64,000 nt of DNA from JANNSX01 sp041397825 (lineage in GTDB: Bacteria; Pseudomonadota; Alphaproteobacteria; Rhizobiales; Hyphomicrobiaceae), in the NCBI GenBank assembly GCA_041397825.1, contig JAWKVX010000006.1, positions 62,001 to 126,000 on the forward strand, read 5' to 3'. Below, in pieces: positions 23,895 to 32,834 of the stretch. The notes under the pieces were generated by a model, which searched no databases, was not told the origin of the DNA, and saw nothing but the letters and a program-made list of their open reading frames with translations. Position numbers and translations under genes: made by a program. Each line of letters begins with the position of its first letter. Position 1 is the first letter of the stretch.

Positions 23895-24653
23895 TCATCC
23901 GAGCAGGGCGCGTACAAACGCCGCCATGGCGAGGACGATGAGGAATCCCAGCGTGTAGCGCCGGAACTGCTCGGGCGACGCCGACAGGAAATGACGGCCA
24001 CCGAGCCAGATGCCAACCAAGAGGATCGGAACGGCGATTGCGACGGCCGTCAGGCCGTCGGCGTCGTAGGCGCCTTCGCGCATGAAGAGGAGCACGGCGA
24101 AGCCGTCCAGCGGCAGGAAGTAGGCGATCAGTGTCGCGCGCAGCGCCGCCGGCTTCGTGCCGTCCGCGGTCAGGAAGGTGACGACGACCATGCCACCCAT
24201 GGCTATGAGACCGGTGACGAAACCGCAGAGAAAGCCGAGCACGAGCATGCCGGCATCACCCACCAGACGCGTCAGCCGCCAACCCCAGAGCAAGGCCACC
24301 GAGATCGTGACGACGTAGACTGCGACGACGACGCGCGCCGCATCGGGATCGAAGTGCCTGAGCGCCTGTACGCCGAGCGGCGTCCCGACTGCAGAGCTCA
24401 AGAGCAACAGCCACAGACGCCGCCACGCGATGTCCGAGAGGACTCCGCGCAGCTGCACGACGCTCGCGATCACATCAAGCAACAGAACGAGCGGTACGAG
24501 CTTCTGAGGTGCCGCAACGAGTGAGCCGCCTGTGACGAGCAGAGCCGGCGCACCAAATCCTGAATAGCCGCGAGCAAACGCCGCGACGGCCATCAACGCG
24601 AGAAGATACAGTGCTGCGGCCGGTCCGAGGGAGAGGATCGAGGTGGTGTCCAC
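23895..24653 (-). CDS. tauE: TauE/SafE-family sulfite (anion) exporter
   Basis: This 252-residue permease has about eight membrane segments. The TauE/SafE pattern is visible in GYSGFGAPALLVTGGSLVAAPQ near the N-terminus and GFLCGFVTGLIAMGGMVVVTFL in the second half. In taurine degraders such proteins export the sulfite released by Xsc. The start is GTG 24653 with GGGAGG nine bases upstream, and it lies 20 bases after the xsc stop, so the two are one operon. The sulfite role is inferred from this pairing. Confidence 0.85.
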   Translation of the reverse strand: MDTTSILSLGPAAALYLLALMAVAAFARGYSGFGAPALLVTGGSLVAAPQKLVPLVLLLDVIASVVQLRGVLSDIAWRRLWLLLLSSAVGTPLGVQALRHFDPDAARVVVAVYVVTISVALLWGWRLTRLVGDAGMLVLGFLCGFVTGLIAMGGMVVVTFLTADGTKPAALRATLIAYFLPLDGFAVLLFMREGAYDADGLTAVAIAVPILLVGIWLGGRHFLSASPEQFRRYTLGFLIVLAMAAFVRALLG

Positions 24654-24673
24654 CGCGCCGATCCTCCCTCAGC

Positions 24674-26428
24674 TCACGAGGCGACGTTCGTGTGTGCGTA
24701 TTTCTTTAGGAGACGCTGCGGGTATTTGAGCGCGTCGCGCCGGAAGGGATCGCCGAGCTCTTGTGTAACCATCATCTCGATGACTGTGGTCTTGCCCTTC
24801 TTTTGCGCGTCGCACGCCTTGTCGAGCGCCTCGCCGACATCGCCGAGCTTGTCGACAACGACGCCCTGGGCACCCATCGAGCGGGCGACTTCCGCGAAGC
24901 TCGGATTGGTGAGGTTCACGCCGAGAAAGCGCGTGTCGTAGAAGTCGACCTGGTTTTTCTTCTCCGCCCCCCACTGCTTGTTGTGGAAGACGACGGCGGT
25001 GACGGGAATGTCCTCGCGCACGCAGGTCAGGATCTCGCCGAAGCTCATGCCCCAGGCGCCGTCACCGACATAAGCGACCGCCGGCCGCTTCGGATTGGCG
25101 ACCTTGGTGCCGATGATGGTGGGAAGCGCATAGCCGCAATTGCCGAAGCTCATGGCGGCAAACATCGACGGCGCCTTCTTGAAGCGAAGATAGGAGTTCG
25201 AGACCGAGCAGATGTTGCCGATATCGGTCGAGACCATGGCGTTGTCCGGCATCGCCTTCTCGAGCTCGCGCAGCATCTGGCGCGGATGCATGTAGGGCGA
25301 CCCCTTGGAGACCTCTTTCGACCAGTCATCCTTTTCCGCTGTCCAAGCCGAGAGCTCCTTTTCCCAGGCATCCTTCTGTTTCTTGACCTCCTTCATGCGG
25401 GTGTCCGCATTTGCCGAGGCCGCGAGCTTGCGGTTGGCGAGGCGGTAGGTCAGCGACTTGGCCGCCGCCTTCGCATCGCCGACGATGCCGACGGAGATCT
25501 GCTTCACGAGGCCGAGCATGCGATGGTCGCTGTCGACCTGGATGATCTTGGCGTTCTTCGGCCAGTAGTCGAGGCCGTGCTGGGGCAGCGTACCGAACGG
25601 ACCAAGCCGCGTGCCGAGCGCCAGCACCACGTCCGCCTGGGCGATCAGCTTCATCGCCGCCTTCGAGCCCTGATAGCCGAGGGAGCCGGTCCACAAAGGA
25701 TGGTCGGAGGGGAACGAGTCGTTGTGGAGGTAAGAGTTGACGACTGGCGCGTTCAGCGTCTCGGCAAGATCGACGCATTCCTTCATGCCATCCGACATGA
25801 TGACGCCGCCGCCGGACACGATGACCGGGAACTTCGCCTTGGCGAGAAGGTCCGCGGCCTCGTCCAGGCTCTCGTCGTCGCCGGGCCCGCGACGGATCTG
25901 CTTGGGCTGCGGAATGTCGTACTCGGCCTCGCCATAGAAATTGTCGCGGGGGATGTTGAGCTGGGTCGGTCCGCGCTCGCTCATCGCCATGTCGAAGCAG
26001 CGGGCGGTCAGCTCCGCCATGCGCGGGTGCTTCGACACATGCGCCTGATATTTCGTGATCTTGGAGAAGATTGGCAGCTGCTCGGTCTCCTGGAAGCCGC
26101 CGAGACCCATGGTACCCGAGCCGGTCTCGGGCGTGATGACGACGACGGGCGAATGCGCCCAGAAGGCTGCTGCGGTGGAGGTCACGAAATTCGTGATGCC
26201 CGGCCCGTTCTGAGCGATGCAGACGCCGTGCTTGCCGGAGACGCGCGAATAGCCGTCCGCCATGTGGCCGGCACCCTGCTCGTGCACGGTCGGGATGAAG
26301 CGGATGCCGGCCGTCGGGAAGAGGTCGAGCGCGTCCATGTAGGCGGAGCCGACGATGCCGAAGACGTCCTTGACGCCGTGGGCGACGAGTGTCTCGACGA
26401 AGGCCTCGGAAGCGGACATTTTGGGCAT
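24674..26428 (-). CDS. xsc: Sulfoacetaldehyde acetyltransferase
   Basis: Xsc is a thiamine-diphosphate enzyme that converts sulfoacetaldehyde and phosphate to acetyl phosphate and sulfite, the desulfonation step for taurine and related C2 sulfonates. This copy has 584 residues, the usual size. The cofactor glutamate lies in VHEQGAGHMADGYSR, and the GDG...N motif is AYVGDGAWGMSFG followed by FHNKQWGAEKKNQ. Segments such as FGIVGSAYMDALDLFP and GFQETEQLPIF are characteristic of Xsc rather than acetolactate synthase. ATG 26428 follows GAGG. The phosphate acetyltransferase often beside xsc is absent here. Confidence 0.93.
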   Translation of the reverse strand: MPKMSASEAFVETLVAHGVKDVFGIVGSAYMDALDLFPTAGIRFIPTVHEQGAGHMADGYSRVSGKHGVCIAQNGPGITNFVTSTAAAFWAHSPVVVITPETGSGTMGLGGFQETEQLPIFSKITKYQAHVSKHPRMAELTARCFDMAMSERGPTQLNIPRDNFYGEAEYDIPQPKQIRRGPGDDESLDEAADLLAKAKFPVIVSGGGVIMSDGMKECVDLAETLNAPVVNSYLHNDSFPSDHPLWTGSLGYQGSKAAMKLIAQADVVLALGTRLGPFGTLPQHGLDYWPKNAKIIQVDSDHRMLGLVKQISVGIVGDAKAAAKSLTYRLANRKLAASANADTRMKEVKKQKDAWEKELSAWTAEKDDWSKEVSKGSPYMHPRQMLRELEKAMPDNAMVSTDIGNICSVSNSYLRFKKAPSMFAAMSFGNCGYALPTIIGTKVANPKRPAVAYVGDGAWGMSFGEILTCVREDIPVTAVVFHNKQWGAEKKNQVDFYDTRFLGVNLTNPSFAEVARSMGAQGVVVDKLGDVGEALDKACDAQKKGKTTVIEMMVTQELGDPFRRDALKYPQRLLKKYAHTNVAS

Positions 26429-26755
26429 TGGGGGTCCTCGGGGTGGGAGCGGGGGAATTGCCGTCACTGCTAAGCCGCGCGCTGGCCTCATGAAAGGACC
26501 AGTTGATTGAATTGGCGTGCACCAGTGAGCACTCGCCGGCGGAGACTGGCTCGCGCGGCGTCTGCCTGAGGACATCTTCTGAATCGAGGGCGACGCAGAC
26601 CACGGGCAGGCTATCAGGTCGGGGGAGACTGACTCGAATACGGCAGGATCAGGAAGGCGCGCAGCGGATTTGCAGGCGTACGCCTGAGCCACTCTGGGAC
26701 TTGATTGGCCCGTTGCGCGGAACCATGTTCGCCTGATTTCGGAACGGAGCTCGTC
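26429..26755. other. Divergent intergenic region, xsc / DsbA-like gene
   Basis: These 327 bases between two divergent genes should hold both promoters. A small open frame at 26503-26736 has arginine-rich, non-protein-like composition and no ribosome site, so I do not call it. I see no clear palindrome, riboswitch or TauR-type box; TTGATTG occurs twice (near 26504 and 26701) without further support. Confidence 0.5.
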
Positions 26756-27418
26756 ATGCAGGTCGACTTCTATTTCTCGCCGACGAGTCGCTATTCCTAT
26801 CTGGCTTCGACCCAGCTCGACGCGATCGCCGAACGGACCGGCTGCACCTTCGTCTGGAAGCCCCTCAACAATCACGCCATTCTCGCCCGCAACGGCTCCG
26901 ACCCGTTCCTGTCGGAACAGTTGCTCTCAGGTCAATATGCCTGGTCCTACCGCGAGTACGACGCCAAGTGCTGGGCGGACTACTATGGTGTCCCGTTCGT
27001 GGAGCCCGTGCATTTCCGATGTGACCCGCCCTACATCACTCACGGGTGCTTTGCGGCGGAGGCGTGCGGCAGGCTCGTGCCGTTCAGCAAGCGGCTCTTC
27101 CAGGCGATCTTCATCGAGAGCCGTCCGATCGAGGCAACGGATCTTGCCGACCTAGCCTTGGCTGCAGGACTCTCGGAGACCGCCTTTGAGCAAGCGCGCG
27201 CCGATCCTCACACGCGAGAGCGCGAGGCGAGCGTGCTCGATGAAGCTGTTGCCAACGGGGTGTTCGGCGTGCCGACTTTCAGGTTGGACGGTCGGCCCTA
27301 CTGGGGCAACGATCGCTTGATACTTCTCGAGCATGCGCTGAAGAAACGGCCGGCGGGCGCCGTGACGCAAATGGCAGATACCGGAGTCACCGCCTCACCG
27401 CCAAGAGCTCGATCGTGA
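26756..27418 (+). CDS. DsbA-like / 2-hydroxychromene-2-carboxylate isomerase family protein
   Basis: This 220-residue protein has a thioredoxin fold with helical insert, related to kappa-class glutathione transferases and 2-hydroxychromene-2-carboxylate isomerases. The start VDFYFSPTSRYSYLAS carries Ser-Pro-x-Ser instead of a CxxC, so it is not a disulfide oxidase. The cis-Pro region is GVFGVPTFRLDGRPYWGNDRL. There is no signal peptide; a GGAG site precedes ATG 26756. It probably does a glutathione-dependent isomerisation or transfer. It is divergent from xsc and converges with the RidA gene, overlapping its end by about 30 bases. Confidence 0.8.
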   Translation: MQVDFYFSPTSRYSYLASTQLDAIAERTGCTFVWKPLNNHAILARNGSDPFLSEQLLSGQYAWSYREYDAKCWADYYGVPFVEPVHFRCDPPYITHGCFAAEACGRLVPFSKRLFQAIFIESRPIEATDLADLALAAGLSETAFEQARADPHTREREASVLDEAVANGVFGVPTFRLDGRPYWGNDRLILLEHALKKRPAGAVTQMADTGVTASPPRARS

Positions 27419-28358
27419 TCGCGCTCGCTGGATCGACGAAGCCATAGACCGCAAGACCTGTCGAAGCCGGGCCGGGCTTTGCGTAGTAGCCGTTGCGGAT
27501 GCGCATGTTGGCGTAGAGGTCCTCGGCCGCCGAGGAGCCGACATAGTGAGTCTGCTGCTTGACGACATCGGAGAAATCGAGGCCGGCCGCGTGCAAGAAG
27601 CTCTTGTGGGCCTCCATGATTGCGCGCGTCTGCTCCGGCACCGGCCGTCCGGGAACCGTCGAGCGCCCGAGAACCGACAGAAAACGTCCGGCCTCGCGGC
27701 GGACTTGCCGGATGCCATCGGGCCTATCGACGATCTCGACGCTGGCCTTCGTGCCCGGAACCTCCACGACATCGGCGAGCACATCGGCGGCAGCCGGCAG
27801 GCCGACGCGGATCGCTGCGCCGACATCATGGCCGAACGCGTTCGCAGCCGAGGTGGCGGCCGGATTGGGATCGTCATCCGCAGACACGTAGAGTCGCGTC
27901 GACAACACCGAGGCGGGGTCGACGGTCGCAAAATCGGAGGCCTCGCGGTGCGCAAGCCCGCGCTTGGCGCCCTCAGTTGTACCGTAAACATCGATCTCGA
28001 CGCGCATACCGGCATAGTAGAAATGCGGCACCCCTACCGCCAGGATAAGCGGAGACGCACCAAGCGCTTCGGACAGCACGCGCTTCGTCATCTCGAGATC
28101 GGTAGCGTCACCGACGATGTAGGCGACAAGCTTGGCGATGCGTGCCGGTGGCAGGCCATAGGGCGTGAACTGATCGCGAATGTAGCCGGCCACGATCTTG
28201 AGCTGCGTCTCGAGATCGCCGGGCGCGCGAACGTTCACGTCGAGATCCAGCGGGCATTGCCCACAGCTCCAGAATTCGCCGTGATCGATGACGCCGAAGG
28301 AATAGGGCAACTCGATGCCCATCGCCCAGTGCGTGCCGAAGGGAACGAAGCGGCGCAT
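27387..28358 (-). CDS. Double-domain RidA/YjgF-family protein
   Basis: RidA proteins hydrolyse reactive enamines/imines released by PLP enzymes. This 323-residue protein is about twice the normal length and shows two RidA-like units: the first from about residue 20 (GVIDHGEFWSCGQCPLD to GVPHFYYAGMRVEIDVYG) and the second from about 165, ending IRNGYYAKPGPASTGLAVYGFVDPASAITIELLAVRR. The second keeps the Arg-x3-Gly region and the terminal Glu expected of active RidA. It starts eight bases after the cupin stop and ends the MocR-led gene run, a sensible place for an enamine deaminase next to aminotransferase chemistry. Confidence 0.8.
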   Translation of the reverse strand: MRRFVPFGTHWAMGIELPYSFGVIDHGEFWSCGQCPLDLDVNVRAPGDLETQLKIVAGYIRDQFTPYGLPPARIAKLVAYIVGDATDLEMTKRVLSEALGASPLILAVGVPHFYYAGMRVEIDVYGTTEGAKRGLAHREASDFATVDPASVLSTRLYVSADDDPNPAATSAANAFGHDVGAAIRVGLPAAADVLADVVEVPGTKASVEIVDRPDGIRQVRREAGRFLSVLGRSTVPGRPVPEQTRAIMEAHKSFLHAAGLDFSDVVKQQTHYVGSSAAEDLYANMRIRNGYYAKPGPASTGLAVYGFVDPASAITIELLAVRR

Positions 28359-28366
28359 CGAGAATC

Positions 28367-28663
28367 CTACTTCTTGAGCTCGATCTCGATGAAGGCGTAT
28401 GCGCCCGCGCTCGCATTGATGACGTCGTGCTCGACACCTTCCTGACGGAAATAGGGGGCCCCGGCCTTCATATCGGCGAAGCTCTCGCCCTGCTCGGTGA
28501 CGATCTTCAGACGCCCATCCATGGTCGGGACTACGACATAGTCGTGGCCATGCCGGTGCCAGCCGGTGTTGTCGCCGGGCTTCGGAAAGCTCCACTCCCA
28601 GACGGTGACGCGGTCGTTGTCGATGAGCTTGGTGCCCTTGGCGGTGCCGGTCGTCGTGGTCAT
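28367..28663 (-). CDS. Small single-domain cupin
   Basis: This 98-residue beta-barrel protein has the cupin metal motif GWHRHGHDYVVVPTMDGRL, followed by a second conserved strand pair (YFRQEGVEHDVIN). GGGAGGA lies directly before ATG 28663, which fixes the start. It sits between an EamA permease gene (34 bases upstream) and the RidA gene (eight bases downstream). Such small cupins may bind metal and act as sensors or isomerases; no specific reaction can be assigned. Confidence 0.8.
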   Translation of the reverse strand: MTTTTGTAKGTKLIDNDRVTVWEWSFPKPGDNTGWHRHGHDYVVVPTMDGRLKIVTEQGESFADMKAGAPYFRQEGVEHDVINASAGAYAFIEIELKK

Positions 28664-28697
28664 GTGATCCTCCCGGAGAGTTGGCTGGGTGAGAACC

Positions 28698-29627
28698 CTA
28701 CAATAGGCCGGCCTTGCTGTCGCGGCGAAGCATGTAGAGCCCTGCGGCAATGACGATCGCAGCGCCGGCCCAGGTCGTCCAGACGGGCACATCTGCGAAG
28801 AAGATGAAGCCGAGCACGGCCGCCCAGAGAATGCCCGTATACTCGAACGAGGTGACGAAGCTTGCTGGCGCGACCTTGTAGCCATGCACGTAGAGCGACA
28901 TGGCAATGGCCGATAGTGGAGCTGCCGCCAGCATGATGAGGAAGTCGTTTGCGGACGGCGTCACCCAGCCTCTTGTCAGGAAGGCGAGGCTCGGATGCAG
29001 ACCGCTTTCGAAGCCTCCTCCCGCGAAGATCAGCGTCAGGAGCAGCGATCCCAACACAAAGACAGCGCCCTGATAGAAGGCGATGGCCGAGGTGCGGACC
29101 GTCGGCACCAGCCGCGCGATGAGTTGCGCGAAACCTTCGACGCAGGCCGCCGACAGCGCCAGCAATGCGGCCGGCTCGAACACTCCCGAGCCTGGCTGCA
29201 CGATGACGAGAACGCCCAGGAAACCCACCAGCATCACCGCCCAGCGATAGAGCGGAACGGCCTCGCCAAGCACGGGCCCCGCGGCGGCCGCCACGATCAG
29301 CGGCATGATGAAATAGATCGACACGACATCGGCAATGACCATTGCCGCAAGACTGAGACCGAAAAAGATGCTGCCGGCGAACAGCAGCACGCTGCGGAGA
29401 AGGATCAGTCCCAGATCGCGTCGCTGCATGCCGAGCGCCGTCAATCCGCCGTCTCGCGCCAGGTAGAGCCCGAGCAGCGGCAAGGTCGCCGCCGCGCGAA
29501 TGAGCGCGAACTCATAGAGCGGATAGCCGGCGCTCAAAAGCTTGATGATGACGTCGACGACGTTGAAGAGCGTGACACCGCCACAAATACAGAGCGCGCC
29601 GGTCACATAGGCCGGCGCGCCTCGCAT
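28698..29627 (-). CDS. EamA-domain (DMT superfamily) permease 2
   Basis: This 309-residue protein has ten hydrophobic segments in two EamA repeats (LLSAGYPLYEFALIRAAATLP near residue 30; ASFVTSFEYTGILWAAVLGF in the second repeat). It starts 30 bases after the alanine dehydrogenase stop and continues into the cupin and RidA genes, so it belongs to the MocR-led run. Transport of an amino acid or sulfonate is a reasonable guess, but nothing in the sequence names the substrate. Confidence 0.85.
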   Translation of the reverse strand: MRGAPAYVTGALCICGGVTLFNVVDVIIKLLSAGYPLYEFALIRAAATLPLLGLYLARDGGLTALGMQRRDLGLILLRSVLLFAGSIFFGLSLAAMVIADVVSIYFIMPLIVAAAAGPVLGEAVPLYRWAVMLVGFLGVLVIVQPGSGVFEPAALLALSAACVEGFAQLIARLVPTVRTSAIAFYQGAVFVLGSLLLTLIFAGGGFESGLHPSLAFLTRGWVTPSANDFLIMLAAAPLSAIAMSLYVHGYKVAPASFVTSFEYTGILWAAVLGFIFFADVPVWTTWAGAAIVIAAGLYMLRRDSKAGLL

Positions 29628-29657
29628 ATCTGATGCCGCAGTGGTCGTGGCAGCCTC

Positions 29658-30779
29658 CTAGGCAGCCAGCGCCTTCTCGGCCTCGACATAGCTGTAGCCG
29701 AGATCGTCGGCGACGGCCTTGTAGGTGACTTTGCCCTTATAGACGTTCAGGCCCGCGCGCAGATGCGGATTGTCGATCAGGGCCTGCTTGTAGCCCTTGC
29801 CGGCAATCTGCAGGGCGAGCGGTAAGGTCACGTTGTTCAACGCGTAGGTCGAGGTGCGAGCGACGCCGCCCGGCATGTTGGCGACGCAGTAATGGATGAC
29901 ACCGTCGACCACATAGGTCGGCTCGGCGTGGGTCGTCGCCTTCGAGGTTTCCGCGCAGCCCCCCTGATCGATGGCCACGTCGACGAGCACCGAGCCCGGC
30001 TTCCAGTCTTTCAGCATCTTCTTGGTCACGAGCTTCGGCGCGGCGGCACCCGGGATGAGCACTCCGCCAATCACGAGGTCGGCCTCCGCACACTCGTCCT
30101 CGACCGCGCCCTGGGTCGAGTAGAGCGTCTTCAGGCCCGTGCCGAAGCGGGCGACGAGCTCCTCCATCCGGTCCGGGCTCTTCTCGATGACGACGACGTC
30201 GGCGCCGAGGCCCAGCGCCATCGCCGCGGCATTGGTGCCGACGACGCCACCGCCCAGCACGACCACTTTTGCCGGAGCAACGCCCGGCACGCCGCCGAGC
30301 AACACGCCGCGGCCGCCCTGCGCCTTCTCGAGGCAGTGTGCACCGGACTGGATCGACATGCGCCCGGCCACCTGGCTCATCGGCGCGAGCAAGGGCAGCG
30401 AGCCCGGACGCGGACCCGTCACCGTCTCATAGGCAATGCACACGGCGCCCGACTTGACGAGATCCTTGGTCTGCTCCGGATCGGGCGCCAGATGCAGATA
30501 GGTATAGAGAATCTGGCCCTCGCGCAGCATGGCGCGCTCGACCGCCTGCGGCTCCTTCACTTTCACGATCATGTCGGCCTTGGCGAAAATCTCGGCCGGC
30601 GTGTCGATGATGGCCGCACCGGCCTTCTCATAGTCGGCGTCGGCGGCACCGATCCCACCGCCGGCATTCTTCTCCACCATCACCTTGTGGCCCTGATGGA
30701 CCGCCTCCCGCACCGAGACCGGCGTCATGCCGACGCGATACTCGTGATTCTTGATCTCCTTCGGCACGCCGATCAGCAT
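29658..30779 (-). CDS. ald: Alanine dehydrogenase
   Basis: This cytosolic enzyme of 373 residues interconverts L-alanine and pyruvate with NAD+ and ammonium. The N-terminal [20 protein letters not shown], catalytic Lys in IVKVKEPQ and His in YTYLHLAP are present, and the Rossmann motif is [41 protein letters not shown] is characteristic. It begins four bases after an EamA gene. In taurine degraders Ald regenerates the pyruvate used by taurine:pyruvate aminotransferase, which fits the neighbouring aminotransferase gene. Confidence 0.95.
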   Translation of the reverse strand: MLIGVPKEIKNHEYRVGMTPVSVREAVHQGHKVMVEKNAGGGIGAADADYEKAGAAIIDTPAEIFAKADMIVKVKEPQAVERAMLREGQILYTYLHLAPDPEQTKDLVKSGAVCIAYETVTGPRPGSLPLLAPMSQVAGRMSIQSGAHCLEKAQGGRGVLLGGVPGVAPAKVVVLGGGVVGTNAAAMALGLGADVVVIEKSPDRMEELVARFGTGLKTLYSTQGAVEDECAEADLVIGGVLIPGAAAPKLVTKKMLKDWKPGSVLVDVAIDQGGCAETSKATTHAEPTYVVDGVIHYCVANMPGGVARTSTYALNNVTLPLALQIAGKGYKQALIDNPHLRAGLNVYKGKVTYKAVADDLGYSYVEAEKALAA

Positions 30780-30783
30780 GATG

Positions 30784-31842
30784 TCATCGTCTCCCTTGAG
30801 GCCGCGCCAGCGATACGGCGCGCGCGATCTGTCTCGGCCATACCGGCCGCGCGACGGGACCGGGTAGGTCCAGTTGCCGAGCCGTCTCGGAGCCACGTAT
30901 TGCAGGTTCTGAAGGCCGCCTTGCACCCATATACCGGTCCATGACGAGCATGAACAGCCCCGCCCCGACGATCATCGCCATGCCGATGAAGGACATCAGG
31001 TCAGCGAACTCACCCAGGATAACGTAGCTCGTGACCACCGCCCAGAACATGGCCGAGTACTCGAACGGCGCCACGAAGCTCGAGTCGGCCAGCCGGTAGG
31101 CCAGCGTGAAGAGCACCATGAGCAGGCCGGTCGAGGCGCCCAGGAACATGATGAACAGCGCGTCCTCCAGGCTCGGCCAGACCCAGGGCCGCGACACGTA
31201 GGCGAGACTGGGATGGCTCGTCATCTCGAACCCGCCCCAGCCGAAGACCAAAGATATGAGGATCGCACTTGCCAGATACATGACGTTCTGGTGCACCGCG
31301 AGGACCGAGGTCGAGACCTGAAGCCCCATGCGGCGCGTCAACAAATGACCGACGGCATAGAGCAGCGCGCACAGCAGGCCGACGAGCGCCGCCGGCTCGA
31401 AGACGCGGAAGCCCGGCCGGAGCATGACGAGAATCCCGGCGAAGCCGAGCACCACGGCGACCCAGCGGTGGACCGGCACCCATTCGCCGAGAACGCGGCC
31501 GGCGAGTGCCGCGACGAGGAGCGGCATCGTGAAATAGATCGCGACGGCCTCGGCAAACGGCATCGCCGTCGCCGTCAGGTAGAAGCATACGCTGGCGATG
31601 GCATAGATCAGCCCGCGACCGAGGCTCTGCCGCCAGCCTTCGGCCCAGAGGCGCTGGATCGGCTCGTTCCACAACAGCGCGAAGACGACGATCGGCATGG
31701 CCGCGAGGCAGCGAATGGCCTGCATCTGGTGGAACGGATAGTCGCCGCTGATCCATTTGATGAGGACGTCCTGGACCGAGGTAATGGCCGCCGCCGACAG
31801 AATGGTGAGGACGGCCACGACCGATCGGTCCGGACGACTCAT
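30784..31842 (-). CDS. EamA-domain (DMT superfamily) permease 3
   Basis: This 352-residue, ten-segment permease has repeats marked by ISGDYPFHQMQAIRCLAAMP and SSFVAPFEYSAMFWAVVTSY. A basic C-terminal tail of about 45 residues follows the last membrane segment, longer than in its paralogues. Its ATG overlaps the stop of permease 4 (ATGA) and its stop lies four bases before ald. Two EamA genes in tandem could form a heteromeric transporter, as known for some small multidrug/DMT pairs, or be simple duplicates. Confidence 0.85.
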   Translation of the reverse strand: MSRPDRSVVAVLTILSAAAITSVQDVLIKWISGDYPFHQMQAIRCLAAMPIVVFALLWNEPIQRLWAEGWRQSLGRGLIYAIASVCFYLTATAMPFAEAVAIYFTMPLLVAALAGRVLGEWVPVHRWVAVVLGFAGILVMLRPGFRVFEPAALVGLLCALLYAVGHLLTRRMGLQVSTSVLAVHQNVMYLASAILISLVFGWGGFEMTSHPSLAYVSRPWVWPSLEDALFIMFLGASTGLLMVLFTLAYRLADSSFVAPFEYSAMFWAVVTSYVILGEFADLMSFIGMAMIVGAGLFMLVMDRYMGARRPSEPAIRGSETARQLDLPGPVARPVWPRQIARAVSLARPQGRR

Positions 31843-32834
31843 GGGCGTCGCCTCTGCCGTCTTCTGCGATCGAGGGCGAGCATCAACAAGCCGGCCCCGA
31901 TGACGGTCGCCGAGCCGATCCAGGTGGCGAGGCTCGGCACGTCGCCGAACAGCAGGAGTCCATAAAGCACGGCCCAGAACATTCCCGAATACTCGAAGGA
32001 GGCGACGAAGCTCGCCTCGCCGTATCGGTAGGCGGTCGAGAACAGGGGCATCGCCAGGGAGCCGAGCACAGCGATGCCGAGAAGAATGTGCAGATCGCCC
32101 ACCGGCGGCACCAGCCAGGGATGAGCCAGGAAAGCGAGGCTCTTGTCGGCGACGCCATCGATCGGAGCCAGCGCAAAGCCGAGAGCCATGGCCAGGCTCG
32201 CACCCAGATAGATGAGGTTCTGGTAGAAGGAGCTGACGGCCGGCGCGACATCACGAGCGAGTGAGCGGCTCATCAGCTGGCCGATCGCGTAGCAGGTCGC
32301 GGAAAGCAGGGCGAGCAGCGCCGACGGTCGGCCAAATGCCGCGAGGATCGAGCTCGGCTCGGCCAGGCTCGCATCCTTCTGCAGCATGACGACGACGCCG
32401 AGAAAGCCGAGCCCAATCATCAGCCAGCGCTCTAGGCCGACCGTCTCGCCGAGCACCAGAGGCGAGAGTGCCGCGACGATGAAGGGCATCGTGAAGTAGA
32501 TGGTCACCACGTCGGCGAGCGGCATGGCGGCATAGGCGAGCGAGAACGACATGAAGCCGACGAACAGAACCGCACCGCGCAGCAGCACGCGGAGGAGATG
32601 CCGCGTCGGGATCGACCGCAGCCCAGTCGTCGAGGAGATGATCGCCAGGATGATCGGGATCGCCGCGACGGAGCGGATCGTCAACAGCTGGTGGAACGGA
32701 TAGCCGCCACTCAGATACTTCATCAAGCTGTCCTGCGAGGTGGCGCAGAAGCAGGCTCCGCAAACGAGCAGGACCGCGAGCAACCGGTTGTCACGGAGAC
32801 CGATCGAGCCGGCTGCGGCGGATGAGGTGCTCAT
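31839..32834 (-). CDS. EamA-domain (DMT superfamily) permease 4
   Basis: This permease of about 331 residues has ten hydrophobic segments. Repeat markers are LSGGYPFHQLLTIRSVAAIP and ASFVASFEYSGMFWAVLYGL, very like permease 3. The ATG at 32834 overlaps the stop of the MocR regulator gene (ATGA), which fixes the start and shows translational coupling with the regulator. It ends in a run of arginines. The substrate is unknown; regulator linkage suggests import or export of the compound the regulator responds to. Confidence 0.85.
   Translation of the reverse strand: MSTSSAAAGSIGLRDNRLLAVLLVCGACFCATSQDSLMKYLSGGYPFHQLLTIRSVAAIPIILAIISSTTGLRSIPTRHLLRVLLRGAVLFVGFMSFSLAYAAMPLADVVTIYFTMPFIVAALSPLVLGETVGLERWLMIGLGFLGVVVMLQKDASLAEPSSILAAFGRPSALLALLSATCYAIGQLMSRSLARDVAPAVSSFYQNLIYLGASLAMALGFALAPIDGVADKSLAFLAHPWLVPPVGDLHILLGIAVLGSLAMPLFSTAYRYGEASFVASFEYSGMFWAVLYGLLLFGDVPSLATWIGSATVIGAGLLMLALDRRRRQRRRP

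Noticed and set aside
24761..26473. Plus-strand open frame of 570 codons opposite xsc
   Set aside because: Asp/His/Arg-rich mirror sequence; xsc on the other strand has complete thiamine-diphosphate motifs.
26503..26736. Small open frame in the xsc intergenic region
   Set aside because: Composition is not protein-like and there is no ribosome site.
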